A stretch of DNA of 64,000 bases, taken from positions 992,501-1,056,500 of the forward strand of contig CAHIKZ030000813.1 of the NCBI GenBank assembly GCA_903632075.3. The letters run 5' to 3'. The number at the start of each line of letters is the position of its first letter. Within the stretch, counting starts at the first letter, position 1. This document shows positions 32,255-43,109 of this stretch, one piece after another. The translations under genes and the position numbers were made by a program. The notes beneath the pieces were generated by a model, which was not told the origin of the DNA, ran no database searches, and worked only from the letters and a program-made list of their open reading frames with translations. Source of the stretch: Acanthosepion pharaonis (Eukaryota; Mollusca; Cephalopoda; Sepiida; Sepiidae).

Positions 32255-32645
32255 TCAATCTTTCCTATCGTAAACTTAACTGTAATGTGTATTTCAAGAT
32301 CTTCAAAAAACTATCAAAATACAAGGACTTCGAAATCGAAATCCCAAAAATGTGGCACATGAGGACATCAAAAACTCCATTTGTAGTTGGAGTCCACCAA
32401 TTGATTGGTAAATATTCCAATGGACTCATTAAAGGGGTTCCTTGTAGCCCAAGCCTGAAAGAAATACAAAAATTGTAATCACAAGTACAGCTCAAACCTT
32501 ATGAATGGCTTTATCTATGTAAATTCGGTGTGATTTTATTTCCTAAAAAAAAGGCCTCAGTGGGAAATATCATGATGCCATTTCTGACCTTAGATCTCTG
32601 GTTGGGACCAGGTAATATAATAATAATAATAATAATAATAATAGT
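32255..32645 (+). mobile_element. R4/Dong-like LINE 3' end, copy 7
   Basis: Reads CNVYFKIFKKLSKYKDFEIE, IPKMWHMRTSK, TPFVVGVHQLIGK, LIKGVPCSPSLKEIQKL, then the family 3' UTR (atatcatgatgccatttct ... tggttgggacc) and (AAT)n at about 32618-32642. The frame is open for 76 codons. It is 5'-truncated in the endonuclease domain. Confidence 0.75.
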
Positions 32646-32880
32646 ACCCCACCACAATCCTATATTGTGACAGAAACATCATTTAATCAGAGGAAATTAA
32701 TGCGGTTTTAGATTAAATTGAAACAATCCCCAATTAAATTGAAACAATCCCCAATTTTACCAAACTCTCACTCAAACATGTACACTCTTTTATACACACA
32801 ACAAATAAATAAATAAAAAAAGCACAATACGAAATACGGAAGGCGTATTGTATTCAATAGAGAACTGACATATCTGACAC
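32646..32880. repeat. Downstream flank shared with 59620-59860
   Basis: caatcctatattgtgacaga, ggaaattaatgcggttttag, aactctcactcaaac and gtattgtattcaatag occur in the same order after the LINE copy at 59050-59620. So two LINE ends share sequence beyond the (AAT)n tail. Confidence 0.7.
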
Positions 32881-33044
32881 GTAACGGGGAGGGGGAATCA
32901 AACTAAATAAAGATGGACAAAACTTAAGGACTTTTCGGTCAACGTAAATCGAATGCTTCCTTATAATCAGGATCAGGGTCTTAGCTTCATCATATGCGCT
33001 TCAGCCGTAGTAGTAGCGGTGTGTCGTGGGCAAGAAACCTCTGG

Positions 33045-33292
33045 AGTCTAAAGGTTTGCTTTGGATTTAGAGTTTTCTTTCACCTAGGCTGGTTGCCAAT
33101 CAATGCTACAGAAACCCAGTCTGTTCTGCTAGTTACACAGAGCTGGGGAGAGATGATATGGATTTACACTTACACCGAGGGTATTAGTAAGTAAGCGAAT
33201 GTAATGAATTCAAGATGAATTCGAACTCGGCACTCCCATTCCTGAATCCAAGCCACTTACCATTACTCCACCTTGCCACTTATAAAGGAACG
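33045..33292 (-). mobile_element. SINE family B, most complete copy
   Basis: The reverse strand starts with a tRNA-like head: A box AGGTGGAGTAATGGTAAGTG and B box GCCGAGTTCGAATTC. The body follows (attacattcgcttactta, taaatccatatcatctctcc, ggcaaccagcctaggtg), ending near 33045. It is about 245 bp long. It defines the family also seen at 1858, 11225, 24945, 57795 and 63205. Confidence 0.75.
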
Positions 33293-33434
33293 GTTAATAT
33301 TTTCGTTACCATTGAATTTACATTGTTTCAGTTATAATTCATTCAGAGAAAATAATAAACTGAAATCTTCTGTTAGTCGTAGAGCATTCGTCGTCAGTAG
33401 CAATTTCAAGGCATCTTTGAGTAAATTCTATTTA

Positions 33435-33751
33435 CAGTGCAACCTCTGTTCTCGGACGTCTCCCATGTCGAACAGAAAATTCGAGATGAAAATGTCTCAG
33501 TTATCGAACAAAATTTCGATTCTTGAATAACTTTGCCGGACCGAGTTAACCCGAACGGAATCATTTCTGAGTCGACCGCCATTTTGTATACATTCGTGTG
33601 CTGTGGTGTGCCTTTCTTTGACAATTTTATTGCACTGTGACTTTTTTTCTACATTGATTCCTATTGGAAAAATAGTTTCGGTTTACGAACATTTCGGGTT
33701 ACGAACGGACTTCAGGAACGAATTAAATTCGTGAACTGAGGTTCCATTCTA
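33435..33751. mobile_element. pogo/Tigger-like MITE
   Basis: The left end cagtgcaacctctgttctcg and the right end (inverted, agaatggaacctcagttcac) are similar, with TA near both edges. The interior has tcggtttacgaacatttcgg and gttacgaacggacttcagga, strings typical of pogo/Tigger-like terminal regions. About 317 bp, no ORF. The call rests on remembered family character. Confidence 0.6.
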
Positions 33752-34435
33752 TATATTTTTCTTTATTAAAACTGTATTTTCCAGGTATCAAATTTCCAGG
33801 TATCTTTATTAAAATGGTATTTTCCGGTATCAAAATTTTGATCATGAACTGGGATATAAAAATTTTCACCGCTGTGTTCTCCCTTTTCAATCTTAAAATC
33901 CTATATTTGGATAAAGATTGACCTTAGCTACGGGCAATTGTGATTCATTTCACACTTGACCCACAATCTCTTGTCATCTACGTTTTCATTGTTCATCACA
34001 CTTTGGTTCCGTCCCTACGAAGTGAATTGAATCCCTAAAAATCCAACCTTGTTATCTCCAAAGAAAATTCTTTTATTTTACACATCCGTTTTCTCTGCCA
34101 AATGTTTTGCTATTTTATTCTGCGTACCATCACATAGGCTTCTTATTCTTGTTAACCCCAGGGCAACTGATATAACCCTGATTATTCACTGTTTTAATAA
34201 AAGTAACTTGTCTCTTGTAATCTGATATATTTAAAGCGTGATAACTAACACCCCTTTGTAAGATAACAAAGGGAGACACAGAGAGTTTGTCCATTCAATA
34301 TAGTTGGTCATATACAAAAGATTACCACCCAAAGCTTCTTCGAAAGGATCGTTTTAACATTCGGAATATATTTTTTAATTAGCCAACAGGGATATATTAT
34401 CTTTCGCTATTTATAAATGCCGAAGGAGGTCTTTA
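33752..34435. other. Unannotated spacer
   Basis: A short duplicated block (ccaggtatc...tttattaaaa, around 33775-33830) is the only structure noted. Confidence 0.4.
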
Positions 34436-34465
34436 TAGTTTAAAGGATATATATCCTTTAAACTA
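34436..34465. repeat. Perfect 30-bp palindrome
   Basis: tagtttaaaggatat is followed at once by its exact inverse, with no loop. It borders the AT-rich tandem array. Confidence 0.95.
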
Positions 34466-34850
34466 AAATTTATCTATTTATTTTATTATTTTATTTTATA
34501 TTATTATATTATTTCAATATAGCGAAAATATTATTTTATTAATTATTTTATTTATTTATTATTGTATTTGTGTTATTATTTATAATTATTTATTTATAAC
34601 TAAAATATTATTTTATTTGGTATTTTATTTATTTATTTTATTATTTACTATTTTATTTAATATTATTTTATTAATTCTATATAACTAAAATATTTTATTT
34701 ATTATTTTATTATTTTATTTATTTATTTTATTATTTATTATTTTATTTAATATTATTTTATTATTTCAATATAACTAAAATATTTTATTTGTGATTTTAT
34801 TTATTTACTTTATTATTGATTATTTTATTTAATATTATTTTATTATATAT
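34466..34850. repeat. AT-rich minisatellite, period about 85-90 bp
   Basis: ataactaaaatatt recurs at 34596, 34681 and 34771, between long runs of tttatt. Composition is almost pure A/T. No gene. Confidence 0.85.
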
Positions 34851-35035
34851 ACATTAAAGTCAATTGGTGTTTTGTTGAGGGTAGAAACTACGAATCCTTT
34901 AATTCCCATTATTATTTTATACTGCCAAGAAAAGGATTTCCAGAACAGACAATGATCAATAATATTCATGATTTTTATTAAATCTTAGATTCAGACAAAA
35001 CATTTCACCATATTCAGTCAATTTAACATCTAGAA

Positions 35036-36371
35036 CAATGATTCCAAACGTCGGGCGCATGCCCCACCGGTGGAGCATGGTAATATTCTGGTGAGGCCTG
35101 CGTAGGATGTGCCCCCCCCCTCCCCGGCTTACTATATCAACAGAATAAGGGGAGAGTTCGAGAATGAGTTAATAACAGTTATTAACATTAATTTGTTGTT
35201 ACCATTTCCATCTTCATATTTAGCGAAATGTGTCTTTAGTGCTGTAAATGATTTGTTATTTGTTATGGTCCGGTTCCTTGTACCACGGTGATAGTCCAAG
35301 GTAGAACCATTTATTGGTTCTACCTTGGAGAAGAACTTGGAAGAACTCGAATACGGATATGGAATAAAACAGATATATTATAAACAGGAATATATACAGA
35401 AAAGTAGAAAGTGTTAGTACGAACAATCAGGTTTAGTAGTAATTGTCTGAACGCGACTCTGTTTCGGACTGCCTCTGACTCGACTGACTGACTCGCTCGC
35501 TCTGACTGACTGACAGACTCCTGACGGATTTCTGACGGACCCCACTCCAGACTTCAGACTGAACAGTATTTAGTCACCCCCCCACGATGGTATCATGTGG
35601 CACAAGGCCGGTTTAACGTGGGATCTCCGAGCCCGTGGGCTCGGCCAAAAATATGCCCTTGAACCCGTATAAACGGGTTCAGGGTCGGTTTACCTCCCGA
35701 AAGAGACTCCGCCCTTCGGCGTAGCCTCGTTCAGGTTCCTCCCGAAGGCAGAGAGTTCAACCGATCAGCCGGTCAGCCGGTCGCCCGACTTCAGACTGAA
35801 CTCCCTGTTTCCTCCTGAGGCGCAGTATTTATTACGTATGGAATAGTCCATTATGTTATTATGGGTAAGGTCCCATGACATTATTGAAGGAAAGAAATCG
35901 ACTGGATATCACCAAACGAGGAGACTTGAGACTTAAGCTGAATAAATCTGTGCCTAATATAAATTCTATCTGTAGCAGGCATGACGCACAAGGATCTCAC
36001 TAACAGTCATTTTGTGATGAGTTCAAATTTCATTTTGTATTATTATTTCATGATTAAAATGATCAAAGCATATTAAAGAATAAGCTTTCATTCAAATATT
36101 TTATATTTCTACCTTTCAGTTTTCTATTATATGTTTTGAAACAATATATATTTAACTGTCTTTTTCTTTTTTTCTTTTTCATTTTTCTTTTTCATGGACG
36201 CCATGGTCTTTGGAGGCTTGTTTAGAGACCAAGTTAATGGCCTTTTAAGCTTCCTTCATGTGAATTTCAGTAAAATTTTGAATGTGTAAGAATTAAATAT
36301 TACAGGGGTGGGGCACCAGAATTTTAGAAATACCAAAGTGGGGCATGTCCCAAATCAGTTGGGACTCACTG
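35036..36371. mobile_element. hAT-like element with 8-bp target duplication
   Basis: The left end caatgattccaaac...gcatgccccac and the right end (inverted, cagtgagtcccaac...catgccccac) form imperfect TIRs. They are flanked by atctagaa (35028-35035) and atctagag (36372-36379), a 7/8 match of the 8-bp length expected for hAT (established). Without the LTR nested inside it, the element is about 710 bp. No hAT transposase is visible, so it is non-autonomous. Confidence 0.75.
35261..35880. mobile_element. Solo LTR, 620 bp
   Basis: Starts TGTTATGG and ends CCATGACA, an inverted TG...CA terminus. It is flanked by the 5-bp duplication TTATT (35256-35260 and 35881-35885). It contains a 14-bp perfect hairpin near the left end (35296-35328, loop tttat) and a GC-rich middle (35590-35790) with further stems, such as gaacccgtataaacgggttc. 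No internal retrotransposon domain adjoins it. Orientation could not be settled. Its middle is shared with repeats at 10060 and 27105. Confidence 0.8.
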
Positions 36372-36379
36372 ATCTAGAG

Positions 36380-36763
36380 AAAGCAAAAAGAGTTACTTTT
36401 TTAAGTGAATAAAGATTTGCACGTACGAACGGTGACAGGACATGAACTTATAATTCTGAGTTTTCTGTCCTTGTCTTCATTTGCAATGGCTTGGTAGCGA
36501 GATGTCTTGCTTGAATTTCAAAAATATATTTCTCGTAAATTAGGAACGACCACGTAAAACATCAGACATTAAATACTTCAGTTTAAAATAGAAGAAATGT
36601 TATAGTTGTTCGAAAAACTGAATACATTATTTTACCGCAATAATTCGGTCGAGTCATTCTACGGCTTTGTACAACTATAATCTCTCTTTTAAAAAGAGGT
36701 TCATTATTACTTCAATTTCTAGTATACTCGTGCCATAAACATTGGCGATAAGAAGGAATGTAT

Positions 36764-36826
<63 letters not shown>

Positions 36827-37479
36827 GCTGTAATTTTCGTTTAATCTAAATTCAATTTTCTTATTTAAAATAGTTCGTTATTAACGTTAATAATTGAACA
36901 GTGTATAAATTTATAATAAATTGAACAGTGTAATAAATTTATAAATACCTAAGGAAATATATCCTCATAAATGTTACATATTTACAATCAAAAGTATGTG
37001 TACTACAAAAGTTCCCAAAAAGAAGAATATTTTTGCGTAAACTTTGGAAGGTCTGAATAATCCTTGACAGTCTGTAGATTCAATCAGAGTCTGCTTATTT
37101 CTCGTCCTACTAAGAGTAACGTAACATCAGATTTTAAAAAAATTATGTTTTCACAAGTTATTACCAAATTCCACAAGATATGCTCAGAATCGTGACATAA
37201 AAAATGCTTTAAAATTTTCTAATTATTTAATTTTATAAGCTTTTTAATTGCTATCATAAATAATATAAACGAGGGACGTAATGTGAAAAAAAACCCAAAA
37301 AATCTCTTTCGATGACGAATAAAATATTACAAGAATTACTCCCACGTTTTTTTAATTATAATTTTTAAGGTTTAAAATGAATTTCTAAAAATGAACAAAG
37401 AATTCTTGAAGATATTTGTAGCGTATTATTCTTATAATTGTTCGATAATCTATTAAATCTATTTACAGAGTTTGCACTG
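36380..37479. other. AT-rich spacer with a (TA)n tract
   Basis: A TA run of about 27 units lies at 36770-36823. No element or gene was recognised in the rest. Confidence 0.5.
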
Positions 37480-38030
37480 AATAAACACTAGAATTAATAA
37501 AATATCGTCTAACAAAAAACTTCAATGAGAATAGAATAACTTATAACAAAACCTCCAATAAAACTAATTTCAAACAAAAATTAGTTTACCAGAAACTTTG
37601 AAAAACAATACAGCTAATAGAACCAAAAGCAGAAAAAGAAAGACAATATAGTTTAACCCACCGTTCTGTAAACTAATATAAATATTGTCAGATATTTCCT
37701 GAATTTAATCGACTAACTTTTTAATCATATTAACCCTCTACTAAAATTTCCAATAGAAAAACTCTAAAAATGCGTTATTCCTGCGCGAACAACATATATA
37801 ATATTATTAACTCACACAACAACAAATTAGTAAAAACATTTTATGATATCATCGGTCAGTCCCCTAACAATTTCCGAAACAGATGCAATATATACATACA
37901 AGACAAAATTATAATGAGTAAATATAAAAATTCTGACGAATTAATGAATCAAAGAAACGAACTCATCTTCAAGTGTAGACACACACACACAAAATATTCC
38001 CTAAAACATTGACTTTGGGTATATACACTT
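37480..38030 (+). mobile_element. Penelope-like ORF fragment, region between RT and nuclease
   Basis: Forward reading shows NRTKSRKRKTI then FNPPFCKL near 37620-37670, and MRYSCANNIYNIINSHNNKL from 37770. These are the basic FNPPF block and the SYSCM.N...II..HN block that precede the nuclease in Penelope-like proteins. The final NQRNELIFKCRH near 37960-37980 resembles the very C-terminal ...L.S.CRHK... motif, so the GIY-YIG domain seems deleted between them. Frameshifted. Confidence 0.6.
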
Positions 38031-38916
38031 GAAGTGTTGATTCTGTTTCATATGGGTGCTATAATGTATGCGTAAGTGTATGCACATTTTTGTATATGGT
38101 CATTTACGTTATTGTCATGCCTACACCATTTATAGTTTTAAATTATTAATATTATTTTATATTAATATTATTGATAGTATTATCTTTATTAATTGTATCC
38201 TTATCTATATTTTTAAGTTGTTTTTTTAAATTTGTTCTTCATTTATCTCTTGATTTATTTAATTATTTAATTCATTTTTTATATTATTTACAATTATGTT
38301 TTATTTAACTTTATACTATTGATGTTGGATATTATTATTATTATTATTAATTTGAAATTGTAATGATTATAATATGATGATGAGTTTTTGCTGTCTGAAA
38401 TGACATGGCCATTAAGGATATTACTATATCTCTTTTAATTCTGATTACCCCCTTCTTATTCAGTAAATTAGCTTGTTCAGTCCTTTAAGGAAAAAATTGT
38501 TTTTACGTCAACCTAGAAGCATATCATATCTTCCTTCTTTACTTTCTTTACTTTTCCTCCCCTCTCTCCCCCTTTCCCTCCATAACCTCCTCTCTATTTT
38601 TACCTCTTTCTCTCTTCCTTATTTAAAAAAAAAAAATTATATTGACATTTCTCTTTTCTTTCTTTCTCTTTTATTATAAAAAAAATCCTTTTTCTTTCTT
38701 TTTTTCTCTCCCTTTTCATTTTGTCTGGACAAATTGATACCATTTCTAAAGAAAATCGATTTGAACAGATGAATATTTAAATAAATATATTCATGAAATA
38801 AATTATAAGCAAAATGTATTTTTAATGATTGTCTTTACTTATTATTATTATATGACTCTGTAACTTAGATTAAGCTTTCTTTGGATTAATGGAATTATTA
38901 CCAATTATCAAATTAT

Positions 38917-38920
<4 letters not shown>
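38031..38920. other. AT-rich and pyrimidine-rich spacer
   Basis: Contains (ATT)n-like runs near 38330-38350 and a long C/T-rich strand bias at about 38520-38720. No gene was recognised. Confidence 0.45.

Positions 38921-38999
<79 letters not shown>
38921..38999. repeat. (TA)n-(GT)n microsatellite
   Basis: About 29 TA units then about ten GT units. Confidence 0.95.
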
Positions 39000-39299
39000 C
39001 GATTTTTTATATAAGTTTTATTGAGGTCGACTGACTAAAGTCCTGCGATCATGTCCTTTATTGAATTTGTCTTGAACTTGTATAAGTGACTTCTTTTCTA
39101 ATAAAGTGTTTAAAAACTGTCCGAATTTTATATATATTCGGCGATTCTGTTAGCCATTATCAAGGATGTTTTTATTTTTTTAATGAATGTGTAGATTTTG
39201 CAGATTTTTCACACAGAAAATAAATCACTTATACGAACACAAGAAAAATTGAATAAAAAGCTTAATCTTTGTACCTTGTTCGTCGTCTTTAATGAAACT

Positions 39300-39365
<66 letters not shown>

Positions 39366-39436
39366 AATTTCAGATCAATTCTGTGGACAAGACAGATTGG
39401 TATGAAATGACAATTGGAAAAATCTTAGTTAATCTT

Positions 39437-39480
39437 GGTTAATGTAAATTACCTTACTATAAAGGCAATTTACATTAACC
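39437..39480. repeat. Hairpin with 14-bp perfect arms
   Basis: ggttaatgtaaatt (39437-39450) and its exact inverse (39467-39480) enclose a 16-nt loop. It lies between the larger inverted arms at 39402 and 39607. Confidence 0.9.
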
Positions 39481-39563
39481 AGAAAAAAGGCTTAGACAGA
39501 AGCGTCTATCTTTTTAAATTGTTTTTTTTTATGTAACTATAACAACAAAAACATCTCGATTTC

Positions 39564-39609
39564 ATTTTTGCCTTGAAAAAGTCGGAAGACGAAACGCGTC
39601 GGCAAAATC
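39564..39609 (+). ncRNA. Hammerhead-ribozyme-like motif, degenerate
   Basis: Parts line up as a small hammerhead. Stem I is ttttgcc (39566-39572) with ggcaaaa (39601-39607). A core ttgaaaaa (39573-39580) stands where CTGANGA is expected. Stem II is gtc-ggaa-gac (39581-39590). Then GAAA (39591-39594), and cgcgtc with a GTC cleavage-site triplet. Minimal hammerheads are known at Penelope-like element ends (established). Core positions 3 and 8 are changed and one extra A is present, so activity is doubtful. Confidence 0.4.
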
Positions 39610-39632
39610 TAAGATTTTTTCCAATTGTCATT

Positions 39633-39691
<59 letters not shown>

Positions 39692-39718
39692 ATTCTCTCT
39701 TTCTATATATAGTGAGAG

Positions 39719-39769
<51 letters not shown>

Positions 39770-40119
39770 TAGATATATAGATATATATATAGATAGAAAG
39801 AGAGTGAGAGTTTATAACATTAACTATGAACACGATCGATACATGCTGATCGTGTTTGGAAAATAAAACATTCCGATAACTTCAGATGCTTACATAAAAA
39901 TCTCTCAGATTCAATTAAAAATAAAAATCGTCCTTGGTAATAGCTAAAAGAATAGCCGAAAGCGCTCGGATATACAGAACCTTTGGACAGTTTTTCCACA
40001 CTTTGTGTCTAGAAAAGAAAAATCTTTAACGAAAACTGGAAAAATTAAATAAAAAGTTTAACTGCAGTGCCTTGTTAGTCGTCTTTAACGAAACTTGTAT
40101 GAAAGATGAATTGTTGCCA

Positions 40120-41486
40120 AAATACACAATATATATATATATATATATATATACATGGAGAGAAAAAGAGAGAGAAGATTTGGTTTGGTGCTTATCATGG
40201 TCTAATGGCTAACAAACCACTCCTAGTTGAGCAATTAGAAGTAAGTTCTCACGGGTAACCAACTACTATTAATTTTTAATAGACTAACCCATCCTATATA
40301 GACAGTTACATATAAAAGCCTACATTGTGGTGGTGATTGTAATGTATTGCCCAATGGAACCTACAAACAATGTTCGATCCCAGGAAAAGTCTTAAGATTC
40401 CGATTGCTAACAGACTTTTGCAAAAAGTTTATTGGAGAAATGTTCTTTTTCAATAAATGTTATTTACTGTCAACATTCCGAATCTTGGTCGTTTTCCGCC
40501 AGTCAAACACAGACCACTGGCTGGGGTAGAAAGTGCATAACCACCACAACACAGAGGACGCATTTTCTTTCATAAGTTTTCTCGAGAGTACAGGCCGGTA
40601 GACGAAGTAAATACTGTTTAAAATAAAATAATAATAAACAAAACAGAGTATCCAATAAATAAAAAAAATAATGCATTTGAAAGAAATAACGTTTAAAATA
40701 ATAAAATATGAAAATATATATATATCATCCTTTTGTATAATCAATGCGAATGTCACTGTGCCACAATTTTTCAACTTAAAGGGACACAACTCTCTAACTT
40801 TTAATAGCTCATTTTTCAAATAAAAAAATACTCATCTCAAGTTAGTGTTTCAAAATAAAATTGTCCGTGTTTTCAATTTTACTTCTAGATGCCGTAGCCC
40901 ATATCATACCATTTTGGAATCAGACCGACTCTGTGAGTAAATGAAAACTATTCCAGGCCGAATCCGCATCCAAACTCATAATCTTGAAATTTGGGATTCC
41001 AAAGTTTTCACATTGTTTTCAGCGATTTTTTACGTGATATTTTGCGACCAATTTTTTATATGACAATTTTGGAAATAAATTTGGAAATAATCGAAATAAA
41101 TTCAGGCATTCAGTGAAAATCCCCCACGAAATAAAAATAATCGTCTGTTCGGAGAGTAAACACCTACGTTCATCAGGATTTTCGTTAAATTAAGTGGTGA
41201 CAGAAGAATTATCGTTGAACTTTTAAAAAGAAATGCAATACTTATATGCAGGGATCAATATTGAGTTGTTCTGTAGTTTATTGTTGCCTATCACATCTAA
41301 CCCCTACCTATTGCGAGGAAGGCCTAATTAAGAGCCCTCTGCAGGATCAAGAAATTAGAAATATATTTACATATCTAAATTTTAAGCTACATTTATTTAT
41401 CCTCTATGATAAATGATGATAAAATATATAAGTTGATTATTTTTAGCATAATAATATATTCTCATATGTATATATACTCAGATGTA

Positions 41487-41490
<4 letters not shown>
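40120..41490. other. Unannotated region with weak tRNA-like segments
   Basis: A (TA)n run (about 40130-40153) and possible A/B box pairs near 40185-40255 and 40335-40378 (the latter ending tgttcgatccc). Neither folds convincingly and no second copy was found in the window. The remainder is AT-rich with no recognised element. Confidence 0.35.

Positions 41491-41491
<1 letters not shown>

Positions 41492-41546
<55 letters not shown>
41492..41546. repeat. (TA)n microsatellite
   Basis: About 27 TA units at the edge of the Tc1-like derivative. Confidence 0.95.
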
Positions 41547-41551
<5 letters not shown>

Positions 41552-41686
41552 GATGTAACAACAAAATTGTCAAAAATCGTGTAACAGAAGAATCATGATG
41601 AAATCGATCATGAACGAAAATGACATGTTCATCATTAATTAATCATAGCTAAGGATCGGACACTCATGTAGGATTGAAATAGAGTT

Positions 41687-41746
<60 letters not shown>

Positions 41747-42140
41747 CAGGATCATTTTCCAACTTATTCAATATGATCTTTGCCCTCTCTAATTTTCTTT
41801 CCTGGAGTAAAAAGTTACCACACAGGTTTCTCGTGCTAATTCATTTTCAAGTATTTTTCCCTGCTCTTTGGACTGTCATAGCGAAAACGCCTCACTCACG
41901 TACCAAACGTCTTATGAGTTGAGTTGAATCTTTTCTAATTGATCTCTTTAGCTCTAATTTGAAATGATGATCCCTCTTCCTGTTGTGACCCCTTGATCCA
42001 GTTTTTCTTTCTACTGTTCTCTCTTTTTAAAACATATCCACCGTTCTGTTGACGGTTCTTGAATAGACTTTGAAGATGGAAACCAGAATATGTATGTTGA
42101 TCTCATTAGTGAAGGCCTGAGTGATCTTTTTCGGTTCACC
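41545..42140 (-). mobile_element. Tc1-like derivative, second copy
   Basis: The reverse strand reads VSIFKVYSRTVNRTVDMF, ERTVERKTGSRGHNRKRDHH and KLERAKIILNKLEND. It then meets a (TA)n tract at 41692-41744, exactly where the copy at 11588 meets its microsatellite. The rest (tgattaattaatgatgaacatg...) also matches. The outer end carries atgtaacaacaaaattgtc, similar to the end at 11588 and to a solo piece near 44378. Confidence 0.6.
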
Positions 42141-42219
42141 ATTGCTTAGCTTTTCATAGTAGTGGCTGACAAAAAACGATTTTAACCCGTTCTATTTCTA
42201 GCTGAATAACTCCAATATA

Positions 42220-42360
42220 TATATATTTATATGTTAAACCTAAAGAGCCAGACAACCTACCACGGTTTCACCTAAGCGGATCGTCAGGGATTTCCGGCTG
42301 AAGAGGTAAAAATTTGAACGGAATAAAAGCCTACTGACCTAAAATCATAACCACGTGAAT
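42220..42360 (-). mobile_element. Relative of the small element at 19569
   Basis: The reverse strand has cacgtggttatgattttagg, then agccggaaatccctgacgat, ccgcttaggtgaaaccg and gtaggttgtctggctctt, in the order seen at 19625-19800. Its inverted ends are less clear here. Confidence 0.5.
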
Positions 42361-42469
42361 AAAACGAAAGAAAAGGAAAAAGGAAAAAGAAAAAAACAGA
42401 AAAAATAATTAATAACGAAAAAGAAAACACAAACGACAGGATGGGTAAACCTTTATTCTAAAATAAAAC

Positions 42470-42747
42470 CAAATACCCCCCACCAAAAAAAAAACAAGAG
42501 GAGTAGGCCTAATGTAACATCCAAAGTTTTTTTGTGTCTACATTTACTTAAGATTTCAGTTTTTGAATTTAATAAGTGATCAGGATCGTTACATAAATCT
42601 ATTGCTAGTTTTTCCTCTAGATATAGGTGACAAACTTTGTTACCCGCTCTATATTTGGGACATTTTTTTAATATTTCCCATTTCAAAATGGGTTCTTTAT
42701 TATTATCACGTCTAAATTTCCATATATAGTTATAGATAATATATCGC

Positions 42748-42812
<65 letters not shown>

Positions 42813-43062
42813 TATACACGTTTCATTGAATAATATAGACAAGTGTTGTCTATTTATTTTATGTAAACTCTTTTCATAACGTCTATTAAGTTTAATAACA
42901 TTATCGTTGAACGAAGAAAGAAATTCACAATATTGATCCATATTTTTTTTAATACAATCTAAGCTTTCGGCTTACATAAGCCATTATCAAAGATGTCAAT
43001 TACAACATATTAAGCAATATACGGACAAGAAACGTGTATAAATGAAAAGATGCTGCCTAAAT

Positions 43063-43109
<47 letters not shown>

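Larger units (their letters stand above)
39005..40115. mobile_element. Cluster of Penelope-like terminal fragments with hairpins
   Basis: Several related pieces in both orientations lie between TA tracts (39302-39361, about 30 units; 39633-39652 with (TG)n to 39690; CT/GA runs to 39805). ccttggtaatagctaaaaga then tagccgaaagcgctcgg (39930-39968) repeats the hairpin-GAAA pattern of other Penelope ends. attcggcgattctgttagcc ... attatcaagg near 39135-39165 is the inverted equivalent. Arms at 39402-39429 and 39607-39635 are inverse. No ORF. Confidence 0.45.

Noticed and set aside
42230..42310. Complete hammerhead ribozyme in the small element, also at 19730
   Set aside because: CTGACGA and GAAAC are present, but GAAA is not adjacent to stem II and the bases next to the cleavage triplet do not pair with those before the core.
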